Positions 35,201-42,134 of a stretch of 64,000 bases of DNA are shown here, piece by piece. The notes below the pieces were generated by a model. That model worked only from the letters and a program-made list of their open reading frames with translations, made no database searches and was not told where the DNA came from. Made by a program: the position numbers and the translations under genes. Source of the DNA: Microbacterium sp. (GTDB lineage: Bacteria > Actinomycetota > Actinomycetes > Actinomycetales > Microbacteriaceae); the NCBI GenBank assembly GCA_003248655.1, contig QFPM01000013.1, positions 1 to 64,000 on the forward strand, read 5' to 3'. Position 1 is the first letter of the stretch. Each line of letters starts with the position of its first letter.

Positions 35201-35379
35201 TCCTCAGCGCGAAGGCGTGGGCCGACGGCACGGCGGAACCGGCCGACTGGTTCGTCTCCGCCACCGACGCGCAGGCAGAACTCCAGGCTGCGGGGCAGGT
35301 GGGCGTGCTCGCCTACCTGTCCGGCTCTGCAACGAACGCTCCGGTCACCGTGAGCGTCGATGATCTCGAGGTGCGCTGA
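29248..35379 (+). CDS. Giant secreted beta-propeller / LamG / PKD / jelly-roll protein 2
   Basis: 2043 residues, paralogous to the preceding gene. Order: signal peptide (cleavage near GAPAFA, residue 41), beta-propeller (about 50-470, starting GPAPIEQRNAATVTADPLPT as in the paralogue), Fn3-like segment, LamG 1 (578-800), PKD 1, LamG 2 (890-1117), PKD 2-5 (1124-1453), jelly-roll 1 (1456-1660), PKD 6-7 (1668-1836), jelly-roll 2 (1838-2043). It differs from protein 1 by an extra LamG and two more PKD domains. No sortase signal, transmembrane anchor or catalytic motif is visible. ATG 29248 has GGGGAG 6 bases upstream. The 107-base gap to gene 1 has no strong terminator. Most likely a carbohydrate-binding matrix or adhesion protein tied to the locus polysaccharide. 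Confidence 0.9.
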   Translation: MTGKRFAAAWGPLLRKALVGTTVGAVVATGLVVGVGAPAFADPLLPGPAPIEQRNAATVTADPLPTVQIDSGIVWAQVIAGSTVFAGGSFSNARPAGATPGQSLMPRSNLLAYNIDTGVATSFAPTINGTVKSLAVSPDGKTLYVGGSFNQVNGQTRFNVAAFDIATGALSTTFRPAIGGSYVNAIVATGSTVYFGGLIGAAGGITRKNLAAVNASNGAILGWAPTADLQVDAMVMDPGGAKLIIGGRFGTVNGAPQRGLAALDLTSGASLPWAASATVVNGVAAGDANANKAGIWSLTADSGAVYGTGWVFANKWVGNLEGLFAAEADSGQIRWIADCHGDHYGVYSDGTNVYSTGHEHDCQTAGGLPQAYPAPGNLRHATVYTAAAKGTLTRSPSVSDIYADWGGYPAPAAVNWYPDWTTGTASGSGQAGWTATGNGQYVLIGGEQTFVNGQRSQGITRFSRTPATGAKSAPRLSGANWTPTARSVSAGTARVSIPANWDRDDLDLTYELYEQGTATPVATTTKQSTFWNTPTVVLTATGLTAGAVKNYRVVARDGDGNTATSAWTTVTVSAAAASPYAEAVLADGANLLWRLGGTDGGADWAGTNDAVFTSGVGTTDDDALATETNGSATFPGGGEFARTTSTAAVGGAFATEVWFKTNTTTGGKIFGYGNADTGDSNNYDRHLYMQNDGRLVFGVYPGWAATVASPHAYNDNKWHHVVAQQSAAGIELYVDGTLIGSDPAVTSAQSYTGYWRVGGDNINGWPGQPSSSYFRGSVDEFAVYDAPLSAQQVASHYEIGKGPHLPPTAAIAQEAAGQTVTFSAAASAASGDASVSTYAWSFGDGATSSELNPTHVYAAPGDYTVTLTVTDSLGSTSAAVTSPVTAGVASTDAAKYTQRVLDDGAQLFWGLGGAVGSVDWAGDRDAVFTQGVGSSDDDVFGGDAAGSTTFNGSAAFGRTSQTMPAGTPFAAEVWFKTTSNRGGKIFGYGGSADGDSGNYDRHLYMADDGRLVFGVWLGFPGIVQTSQSYNDGQWHHALAQIGTNGEQLFVDGVLVASDAGIIGAQDYDGYWRIGGDNLGGWPSQPSSYYFDGSLDDFAVYGRTLSATEVDDHYRLAKGLATTQAQISVDGTGMSRTFDGSGSTATPGRTITAYAWEFGDGQTASSETATHTYDAPGTYVATLTVTDSAGHTATASATVVIAAPHSAPVAQFTHTPAGLTTSFDSTGSSASGAATITGYAWDFGDGETSTQASPTHRYAAAGTYTVSLTVTDSEGAASTPYTAQVTAAHTAPAADFTSEVTGLSVAVDASASTASDDATMSYSWNWGDGTDAGTGKTATHRYAGAGDYTVTLTVTDSLGASSTTSASVSATHADPSVSFTAQTSALQVSVDATASSAADGATLSYSWNWGDGSPAGTGATATHTYGASGTFDVTLTATDSVGSSASATKTVTVAAQTVVASDDFARTVASGWGTAPVGGSWTSLSSTSVSGGAGKITLVAGQTRAPALSTTSVDDLSASLVVSVDKVANGGGLHFSYVVHKSSAGEYRLKIRTLSTGVVQTSLTKVVGTTETTFATQTLTGYTYTAGAKLQVRIETEGTGAGTALRGKVWPDGTTEPASWTITGTDAVAALQGAGQIGIVAYATGSVTNGPVTISVDDLRVTTLGAPAPHAAPVAVIASSAAGLTASFDGAGSTASDGATVTGFAWSFGDGATSTQAQPVHPYTAAGTYPVTLTVTDSTGATSAPASATVTVAHANPVAAFTLAPSGLAVSANAGTSTASDGATLAYTWDWGDGSPAGSGVTAAHTYAQPGSYSVTLTVTDSLGASATAVQTATVSTVTVIAKDDFERAVPAGWGTAVTGGAWGTTAGFSVADGAGKIALTAGQTRSNLLTGVSAQNVDARLSVSSDKVASGGGLHVNYLVHKTAAGDYRMKLRVSSTGVVQVSVSKVVGTTETILANRVLSGYTSTPGAKLQLRLQAVTTGGSTVLSAKAWADGTAEPADWFVSATDAQAELQAAGQVGVLAYLSGSATNAPVTVSVDDLEVR

Positions 35380-35418
35380 ACCCCTCCCCGATCTTCAGCG
35401 GGATCTCGAGTATCCGAT

Positions 35419-35447
35419 CGCCCGCCCCGGCACCGCCGGGGCGGGCG
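35419..35447. terminator. Strong bidirectional terminator
   Basis: The perfect 12-base stem CGCCCGCCCCGG (35419-35430) / CCGGGGCGGGCG (35436-35447) has loop CACCG and is followed by TCTCTTT. It separates the giant-protein gene from the convergent flippase gene. Confidence 0.88.
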
Positions 35448-35457
35448 GTCTCTTTCG

Positions 35458-36921
35458 TCAGGCCGGAGAGTTGCGCTTCAGCATGAGTCGCAGGAATCCG
35501 GTAAGGCTCTGCCAGTCCTTCCGGTAGGTCGGGAGCGCGAGCAGCGCCGCCGCGGCCGCGGCGCCCGCGACGAGCCCGACGATCAGGGCCGCCCAGATGC
35601 CCCACGTGCCCGCGAGCAGGCTCGCTCCCCACGCGGCGGCACCCGTCCAGGCACACGCCGCCAGGATCCGTCCGGCACCCGCGTAGAGGCGCGCGGTGGG
35701 CATCGGTGTGATGCGGGAGAGCCAGAACAGCGACAGGGGCCACGAGATGGCCGGCGCGATCGTGAACGCGATGGCGACACCCAGCACGCCGTGGAACGAG
35801 CCGATCACGATGCACGTCACCTTGATGAGCGTCGTGACGATCGTGTAGCGGAAGAGCTGCTTTCCGAGCCCGCGTGCGAGGTAGACCCAGTAGCCGACGA
35901 ACGCGAGCGTCGTGAGAAGCCCCGCAACGGCGAACAGCGCGACGATCGGGATGGCCTCGACCCATCGCTGTCCGAGCATGATGCGCACGATCGGGTCCGA
36001 CAGCGCGGTGACGAGGATGAGCGGAAGCCCCAGCCCGTACCCCAGCAGCAGCTGGGCCGACGTGACGTAGTTGTTGAAGCGGGGTGGATCCTCCTGCACG
36101 CGCGAGAGCACCGGAAGAGCGACGTTCTTCGTGGGGGAGCGCACCTGGCTGAGCGGCGTCATGACGAGCTGATACGCGCGGTTGTAGAGACCGAGCGGGG
36201 TCGTGCCGAACTTCAGGCCGACGAGGATCGTGTCGATCTGCGAGCCGCCGTACACGAGCAGGTTCGTGGCGACGATGTTCCAGCCGAAGCCGAGCAGCTC
36301 CTTCACCGAGTCGGCTCGCGAGTACCATCGCGGCAGCCAGCGGCCGGCGATCACGCATCCTGCGAGGACGACGACACCGCTCGTCAGCTGCTGCAGCACG
36401 AGCGCGCCGTAGGCGGCTCCCATCAGCGCCGCGACGACGGCCACCGCGAGCGCGACGGCGGCCGCGGCGATGTCGATCACCGCGAGAGCCTTGAACTTCA
36501 GCTCGCGGGCGAGGTTCGCGCGATGCTGCGTGGCCAGACCGTTCAGCAGGAACAGCAGCGACAGCCACTGGACCATGCCGAGGATCTCGGGCTCGCCCGT
36601 GATCTGCTGGAGCGGCCACGCGAGGCCGAACATCACGCCCGTGAGGACGACGCCGATCGCCGCGTTGATCCAGAAGAGGTTGTCACGCTGACCGTCGGAG
36701 AGCTCCGGCGCCTGGATGGATGCCGTCGTGAGACCGAAGTCGCGGAAGATCTCGCCCACGCCGACGATCACGAGGACGATGGCGAGCAGCCCGTAGTCGT
36801 GGGGAGTGAGCAGTCGCGCGAGGACGATCACCGAGAGGAACTGCAGGACGATCTTGATGACCTGCGCGGCGAGCGTGAAGAACGCGCCGCGCGCGGCGGA
36901 ATGCGCGAGCCCCGAGCTCAT
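35458..36921 (-). CDS. Wzx-type polysaccharide flippase (MOP/WzxC family)
   Basis: A 487-residue polytopic membrane protein with about 12-14 hydrophobic segments. The N-terminus (AARGAFFTLAAQVIKIVLQF, LARLLTPHDYGLLAIVLVIV) and LGLYNRAYQLVMTPLSQV match WzxC-type lipopolysaccharide/exopolysaccharide translocases, which flip the lipid-linked repeat unit to the outer face. ATG 36921 overlaps the stop of the FrhB-like gene (ATGA). It is the last gene of the minus-strand unit pyruvyl transferase - FrhB-like - flippase. Confidence 0.92.
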   Translation of the reverse strand: MSSGLAHSAARGAFFTLAAQVIKIVLQFLSVIVLARLLTPHDYGLLAIVLVIVGVGEIFRDFGLTTASIQAPELSDGQRDNLFWINAAIGVVLTGVMFGLAWPLQQITGEPEILGMVQWLSLLFLLNGLATQHRANLARELKFKALAVIDIAAAAVALAVAVVAALMGAAYGALVLQQLTSGVVVLAGCVIAGRWLPRWYSRADSVKELLGFGWNIVATNLLVYGGSQIDTILVGLKFGTTPLGLYNRAYQLVMTPLSQVRSPTKNVALPVLSRVQEDPPRFNNYVTSAQLLLGYGLGLPLILVTALSDPIVRIMLGQRWVEAIPIVALFAVAGLLTTLAFVGYWVYLARGLGKQLFRYTIVTTLIKVTCIVIGSFHGVLGVAIAFTIAPAISWPLSLFWLSRITPMPTARLYAGAGRILAACAWTGAAAWGASLLAGTWGIWAALIVGLVAGAAAAAALLALPTYRKDWQSLTGFLRLMLKRNSPA

Positions 36922-38132
36922 CGCGCGTCTCGCTGCGCGCGTCGCACACGACGATGGGTGCCGCGGAGGACGTTGACGAAGGTCCGGGGGCCGTGCAGGC
37001 CGATGCGCACGAGGGAGAAGCCGGGGAAGCGCGGAGGTCTGCGACCGGCGAGGAGCGACCCCCACAGACGCGCCAGCAGATGCCTGCGTCGCGCTGTCTG
37101 CAACGGTTGAGCAGACGCGAGGTCCGCCATCGACAGCGGGCGCACCTCGATCACACCGGCATCGATCGCGGCCTCGATGACCGCGAGGCCACGGCGTGTG
37201 CGTGCGATGAGCGCGCTCACCCCCGCACCTTCGGCGAAGAGCGGGTAGCCGCGCTCGTCGGTCGCCCACGAATCGGCCGCGACGATGTCGGCGGACTCGC
37301 CGACCCCATCCGGGCAGACCTTGCACCGCCATTGGGTCGTCGGCCCGAGGGTCGACCCCCACGACTCCTCGTAGTCGGCGTCGACCGACACGTCGCCCGC
37401 GCGCGCCGTGAAGCGGCCGGGCCAGCCGTTGCCGCGATAGCGCAGTTCGTCGACCGTGGCATCCGGGGCGATGCCGAGATCGTCGAGCAGCCGGTCGGTC
37501 GCCTTCTGGCTGGGCGTGCCGGCGCAGAAGAACGAGAGCAGCAGGGGTCGCGATTCGTCGCTGCCGGCGCCGGGCAGCGCCCGCATCGCCGCCGCTTCGC
37601 ACGGCTTGCCGGTGACGGCGGATCCGGGCAGGAACGCGTCGGTGTTGGCGAGGGCGGCCACCGGCGCGTAGCGCGAGCCCGCTGCGGCGACGGCCTCGGC
37701 GCGGGTGAGGATCGTCACCGGGACGCTCCGGCGCGGATGGTCGTGGTCCGCGGCTGCCCCGGTGACCCGGGCGGCCTGTCCGCTCTCGAGCAGCCAGGTG
37801 TTGAGCGCGGTGAGCACGCCGCCGCTGCTTCCCGCGTGTCGCAGCTCGGGGTCGGATGCCCACGCCTCCCAGACGGCGAAGTACGAGCCGAGCAGCGGAT
37901 GCCGCTCTGCGCCGTCGGGATGCTGTGCGGCGACCCGCATGCCGGGGCACGCCCGCTCGAAGCTCTGCAGGGCATCGGGGGCCTGCGTCGGAGGCCGCAC
38001 CACGACGGGCCGGAGATACCCGCGCGCATCCAGCTGCATCTCCAGACCGCCGTCGAGATGCGCGCACAATCCGCACCCGCTGCAGGCATCCCGCTCGACG
38101 ACGCCCCGCACCCGCTCGCGCAGGGCGTTCAT
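36918..38132 (-). CDS. FrhB/FdhB-like (coenzyme F420 hydrogenase beta family) protein
   Basis: 404 residues. The N-terminal iron-sulfur-type motif DACSGCGLCAHLDGG (CxxCxxC) is followed by HAGSSGGVLTALNTWLLESG, VTGKPCEAAAMRAL and SFFCAGTPSQKATDRLLDDL; RCKVCPDGVGESADIVAADSW adds a CxxC with the DxxG-type context of this family. Members adjacent to pyruvyl transferases are common in exopolysaccharide loci and are thought to be oxidoreductases acting on the polymer precursor, not true F420 hydrogenases. It overlaps both neighbours by ATGA, so the three proteins are probably made in fixed ratio. Confidence 0.85.
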   Translation of the reverse strand: MNALRERVRGVVERDACSGCGLCAHLDGGLEMQLDARGYLRPVVVRPPTQAPDALQSFERACPGMRVAAQHPDGAERHPLLGSYFAVWEAWASDPELRHAGSSGGVLTALNTWLLESGQAARVTGAAADHDHPRRSVPVTILTRAEAVAAAGSRYAPVAALANTDAFLPGSAVTGKPCEAAAMRALPGAGSDESRPLLLSFFCAGTPSQKATDRLLDDLGIAPDATVDELRYRGNGWPGRFTARAGDVSVDADYEESWGSTLGPTTQWRCKVCPDGVGESADIVAADSWATDERGYPLFAEGAGVSALIARTRRGLAVIEAAIDAGVIEVRPLSMADLASAQPLQTARRRHLLARLWGSLLAGRRPPRFPGFSLVRIGLHGPRTFVNVLRGTHRRVRRAQRDAR

Positions 38133-39205
38133 ACGATGCCCGCCAGGTGCGGCCGTACGCGGGAAAGAAGCTCCTGACCGCGTGCGCGGGCGGCGGTCGC
38201 CCGGTCGGCGAGGCCGGTCGAGGCGGCGGCGCTGAGCACGTCGCTCGCCGCGTCGTCCGACTCGGCGAGCGAGACGACGTGCGGCCAGTCGAGCTCGGCC
38301 ATGAGCGGCAGGAACTTGCGCGAATAGGCCATCGCGACGGCGGGGACGCCGGTCGACAGCGCGTTCAGGCAGGCGTGCATCCGTGCGCCGATCAACAGCG
38401 ACGAGGCCGCGATGGTCGCCCGGGCATCCTCGAGGCTCTCCGGGATGTGCAGGTCGACGCGCCCCTCGAACTCGTCGTGCAGCGCCCGTGAGACGGGCAC
38501 ATCGTTGTCGGGGTCGCCCGAGTCGAGGACGTGCGGCAGAAGCGTCACGGACCGCCCGTCGTCGAGCAGGCGCGAGACGATGGCCCGCACCGATCGGCGG
38601 TACGCGTCGGCGTCGACGTGGTCGCTCGCACGCCACAGCAGACCCGACACGTTCAGCAGCACGTCACGGCGACGATCCGGGGTCGGCTGCGCGATCCCGA
38701 AGACCAGGTCGGTCGTCGTCTCGTCGACGGGCCGGCCGAGGGATGCCGCGGCGCCGGCGCTGATCGGGTCGCGGGCGAACACCAGTCGAGACCGGCGCAG
38801 GTTGCGCCGGGCGAGCAGACGCCCGCGGGTCGTGGCGAACGGCCCGATCGTCTGTGGCGCCAAGACGGCGGGGACGCCCGCCTGGGCGGCGAACTCGTGG
38901 ACCAGTGACATCTTGGCGTGGCGGTCTGCGCCGTAGATGTCCGCGAAGCTGTCGCCGGAGCGCGTGTCCCACAGCAGGTCGAATCCGCGCAGCCACTGCA
39001 TCATCCCGTCGCGCCCGGTGACGCGTTCGCGCACGAGCGAGCGCGGCCGTCCCCAGGGCACTGCGGCAGGGCGGGCTCCGAAGTCCATGAACTCGAGGTG
39101 CGCGTCGGGCCACACCGATCGGAGGAGGTCCGCCGATCCCCGTCCGAGCGCGCGCACCCCCAGGTTCGGGGAGACATCGCCCGCCCACGCAACGAGTATC
39201 CGCAC
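38129..39205 (-). CDS. Polysaccharide pyruvyl transferase family protein (WcaK/CsaB-like)
   Basis: A 358-residue GT-B-like enzyme that transfers pyruvate from phosphoenolpyruvate to sugar hydroxyls as ketals, giving negative charge. It has the N-terminal VAWAGDVSPNLGVRALG, the central VLAPQTIGPFATTRGRLLA, LVFARDPISAGAAASLG and the late LLIGARMHACLNALSTGVPA signature with the His of the ARMH motif. The start is GTG 39205 with GAGGGGGA shortly upstream; a TAGGAT box on the minus strand near 39252-39257 is a likely -10. First gene of the three-gene unit ending with the flippase. Confidence 0.9.
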   Translation of the reverse strand: MRILVAWAGDVSPNLGVRALGRGSADLLRSVWPDAHLEFMDFGARPAAVPWGRPRSLVRERVTGRDGMMQWLRGFDLLWDTRSGDSFADIYGADRHAKMSLVHEFAAQAGVPAVLAPQTIGPFATTRGRLLARRNLRRSRLVFARDPISAGAAASLGRPVDETTTDLVFGIAQPTPDRRRDVLLNVSGLLWRASDHVDADAYRRSVRAIVSRLLDDGRSVTLLPHVLDSGDPDNDVPVSRALHDEFEGRVDLHIPESLEDARATIAASSLLIGARMHACLNALSTGVPAVAMAYSRKFLPLMAELDWPHVVSLAESDDAASDVLSAAASTGLADRATAARARGQELLSRVRPHLAGIV

Positions 39206-39295
39206 GCATCCCCCTCAGAGACGGGATCGCCCCGCCCCGATCCCCCCTCTTATCCTACGACGACCGCCGTGGAGAGCCGATCGGCGCAGGGACCG

Positions 39296-39301
39296 TAGAA
39301 T
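39296..39301 (+). promoter_or_regulatory. -10 box (TAGAAT) for the polymerase/kinase unit
   Basis: TAGAAT stands 26 bases before ATG 39328, with GGAGGG as ribosome site in between. With TAGGAT on the opposite strand near 39252 it forms a compact divergent promoter region. Confidence 0.45.
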
Positions 39302-39327
39302 CGGGCGACGGACTCGGAGGGTGTGAC

Positions 39328-40602
39328 ATGGGATCGAACCCCGTGCAGCTGATGGCGCTGGTCGCCGTCGCGCTGTGCGGCTCGTTCGCCCTGTTCCTGC
39401 TGATCCGCCGGCATCCGCGCTGGGCGATGGCGCTGTGGGCTGTCGCACTGTTCTTCACGCCGGTGTGGCTCGGCGTCAACCTCCCCGGGCTCTTCGTCAC
39501 CTTTCTGACCGGAGTCACCCTCCTGTGCATCGCCGCGGGCATCGCGCCCGGGCTGCGGTGGAGCGTCGCCGACACCGTCATGGTGGTGCTGCTGGGCGTC
39601 CTCCTTCTCGCCTACGCGATCGGAGGCGCTGTCCCCGGTCATATCCAGCAGTCGCTGCTGACGTGGTTCCTCCCCTATCTCTGGGGGCGAATCGTGCTCG
39701 CGCGGACATCCGAGGACTGGGTGGCCGCCTGCATCTCCGCCGCCGCTCTCGTGGCCTCGATCCTCGCGATCGTCGAGTTCGTGACGGGCCACAACATCTT
39801 CCTGTCCGTCCCGGGCGACCCGGGCGTCTGGGGAACGCTGCAGATCCGTGGCGGCGAGCTGCGCGTGGAGGGCGCTTTCGGCCACTCGATCGCGCTCGGA
39901 GGGACCCTCGCGATGTCGGCCGCGTTCGTGCTCACCGTGCGCTGGCCGGCCTGGGTGCGCGCTTCGATCCTCGTCGTCGTCGGGATCGCGACCACGCTCA
40001 CCTTCAGTCGCTTGGGGATCGTCGGTTTCGCGCTGACGGTTCTGCTCGGGCTCGCCCTGCTCGGCAGATACCTGACGACCACGTTCCGCATCACGCTCCT
40101 GAGCATCTTGGCGGTGGGATCGGCGGTCGCGGTGCCCCTGCTCCTCGATGTCTTCGGCGCGGCCGGCGCAGAAGCCGAGGGCAGCGCCGGGTACCGCCTC
40201 GACCTCACGAGCCTCCTCAGCTCGATGGTGCTGATCGGCGTCTCGCCCTCGCGCGAGGTTCTCGCGACCGGCGAGGACTACTGGGGGTCGTTCCGTTCCA
40301 TCGACAGCGCGCTGATCCTCATCGGACTCCGGTTCGGAATCGTCTGTCTCGCCGTCGTGCTGCTGCTGCTCGTGCTGCTCGTCGCGTCCGCGTTCACCCG
40401 CAGCGCGACGCCCGCAGGGATCGCACTGGTGGCGCAGATCCCCGCGTTCGCGACGGTGGCGCTCATTACGCAGTATGCGTCGTTCGTCTGGTTCGCCGCT
40501 GGTCTGGCCGTGGCCTCATATACCCTAAGACGGGGACAAACAGACGAGGCGCGCCCGCAAGGAAGCGTCGCGCTCACGCCTGACGTGATAGGAGCGAAGT
40601 GA
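39328..40602 (+). CDS. Wzy-like O-antigen/exopolysaccharide polymerase
   Basis: A 424-residue integral membrane protein with about 11-12 hydrophobic segments and the large periplasmic loop expected for O-antigen ligase/polymerase proteins. The family-type stretch ATTLTFSRLGIVGFALTVLL (the S-R motif before a hydrophobic helix) and the loop containing GGELRVEGAFGHSIALGG support the call. It would join repeat units outside the membrane. ATG 39328 has CGGAGGG about 7 bases upstream. Its stop overlaps the GTG of the BY-kinase gene (GTGA). Confidence 0.85.
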   Translation: MGSNPVQLMALVAVALCGSFALFLLIRRHPRWAMALWAVALFFTPVWLGVNLPGLFVTFLTGVTLLCIAAGIAPGLRWSVADTVMVVLLGVLLLAYAIGGAVPGHIQQSLLTWFLPYLWGRIVLARTSEDWVAACISAAALVASILAIVEFVTGHNIFLSVPGDPGVWGTLQIRGGELRVEGAFGHSIALGGTLAMSAAFVLTVRWPAWVRASILVVVGIATTLTFSRLGIVGFALTVLLGLALLGRYLTTTFRITLLSILAVGSAVAVPLLLDVFGAAGAEAEGSAGYRLDLTSLLSSMVLIGVSPSREVLATGEDYWGSFRSIDSALILIGLRFGIVCLAVVLLLLVLLVASAFTRSATPAGIALVAQIPAFATVALITQYASFVWFAAGLAVASYTLRRGQTDEARPQGSVALTPDVIGAK

Positions 40603-42101
40603 CGGACGCCAAGACGCCCGTGTCGCCGGGAAGGATCTTCGGGGTCCTGCTGCGCGCATGGTGGATCCTCGCGCTGGCCGGAGTGGCCGGAGGCGCGCTC
40701 GCGTTCGCGTACTCGAGCACCATCGCGCCCGTGTACCAGTCCACGGCATCCACCTGGTTCTCGATGCGCTCGGGCACGAGCGGATCGGACATCAACCAGG
40801 GTTCGGCGTACACGCAGAACCAGATGCTGTCGTTCGCTCAGCTCGCGATGTCGGCGCGCGTGCTCGACCAGGTGCGCGAGGATCTCGAGCTGGATGACAT
40901 GACCAACGCGCAGATCCGCAACATGACCTCGGTGTCGATCCCGCAGAACACGGTCATCCTCGACATCACGGCTGCCTCCACGCAGCCCCCGTTCGCCGCC
41001 GAGCTCGCGAACAGCATCGCGCAGAACCTCGCGACCGTCGTCGACGCGATCGCACCCAAGGACGAGGCGGGCACCACGACCATCGTCGCCGAGGTGATCG
41101 AGCCGGCGATCCCCGCGGTGTTCCAGTCCTCGCCCAACAAGCAGCGCGACGCCGCCCTCGGCGCCTTCACCGGCGTGCTTCTCGCCGCGCTCGCGCTCGC
41201 CGTCTGGGCGCTGCTGGACACCCGCGTGCGGTCGGAGGAGGTCCTGCGTCGCCTGACCGATCTGCCCGTGCTCGGTGCCATTCCGCTGCGCAAGGACAAG
41301 AGCCGACGTCCCATCGTCGTCTCGGAGCCCAACGGCACGAGCGCCGAGGCGTATCGTCGGCTGCGCACGAGTCTCCGCTTCGCCGCCGTCGAGCACGACA
41401 TCGCCGCGATCGCGGTCACCTCCTCGATTCCTGGCGAAGGCAAGACGAGCACTGCCGTGAACCTGGCGCTGACGTATGCGGAGGCGGGACACCGCGTTCT
41501 GCTGGTCGATGCGGATCTGCGTCGACCGATGGTCGCCGAGACGCTCGGCGTCGAGAACGCGGTCGGCCTCACGACGATGCTCGTCGGCGCCGTGGACTTC
41601 GAAGAGGCGCGTCTGCCCTGGGGCGAGACCTCGTTCTGGGTGCTGCCGGCCGGTGAGGTGCCGCCGAACCCGGCCGAGCTGCTCGCGTCGGCCCGCATGT
41701 CGGAGCTGCTGCGTGAGCTTCGAGCGGAGTGCGACATCATGATCGTCGACACGGCGCCGCTGCTGAGCGTGTCGGACGCGGCGGTCATCTCCCAGTACGT
41801 CGATACGACGATCGTCGTCGCCGACGTCACGAAGATCCGCCTGGCTCAGTTGTCGCGGTCGCTCAGTGCACTCCAGCGAGGGCGGGCGCAGGTCGCCGGC
41901 ATCCTGTTCAGTCGCGTGAAGCGCAGCCGGGGCGACGACTACAACTACTACTACAGCCCGGCGCGGGCGAAGCGTCGCCGGCCGGCCCTGCCGCCGCTGC
42001 GGCGCGAGCGCCCTCGCGACGAGGCCGCCGCGACGGAGGCCACGACGGTCGAGCGCACCGCGCCCGAAGCCGAGGTCGTCGCACGCAGCTCCGGAGACTA
42101 G
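40599..42101 (+). CDS. Wzz/BY-kinase: chain-length determinant and tyrosine autokinase
   Basis: 500 residues. The Wzz domain (about 10-210) has transmembrane helices near 20-42 and 187-208. The cytoplasmic kinase has Walker A SSIPGEGKTST (about 275), Walker A' VLLVDADLRRP (about 301-311), Walker B IMIVDTAPLL (about 381) and a tyrosine cluster DDYNYYYSP (about 447-455). A Pro/Arg/Glu-rich tail follows. Such proteins control polymer length through cycles of tyrosine phosphorylation. Fusion of both domains is usual for actinobacteria and proteobacteria. The tyrosine phosphatase at 43359 is the likely partner. GTG 40599 has AGGAG 6 bases upstream. Confidence 0.93.
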   Translation: MTDAKTPVSPGRIFGVLLRAWWILALAGVAGGALAFAYSSTIAPVYQSTASTWFSMRSGTSGSDINQGSAYTQNQMLSFAQLAMSARVLDQVREDLELDDMTNAQIRNMTSVSIPQNTVILDITAASTQPPFAAELANSIAQNLATVVDAIAPKDEAGTTTIVAEVIEPAIPAVFQSSPNKQRDAALGAFTGVLLAALALAVWALLDTRVRSEEVLRRLTDLPVLGAIPLRKDKSRRPIVVSEPNGTSAEAYRRLRTSLRFAAVEHDIAAIAVTSSIPGEGKTSTAVNLALTYAEAGHRVLLVDADLRRPMVAETLGVENAVGLTTMLVGAVDFEEARLPWGETSFWVLPAGEVPPNPAELLASARMSELLRELRAECDIMIVDTAPLLSVSDAAVISQYVDTTIVVADVTKIRLAQLSRSLSALQRGRAQVAGILFSRVKRSRGDDYNYYYSPARAKRRRPALPPLRRERPRDEAAATEATTVERTAPEAEVVARSSGD

Positions 42102-42134
42102 CGATCCGAGCGGATGCCGACGGCGGGGACCTGA

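Noticed and set aside
36918..38132. Coenzyme F420 hydrogenase subunit as a literal function
   Set aside because: No hydrogenase large or small subunits are nearby; the gene is locked between pyruvyl transferase and flippase, so only family resemblance is claimed.
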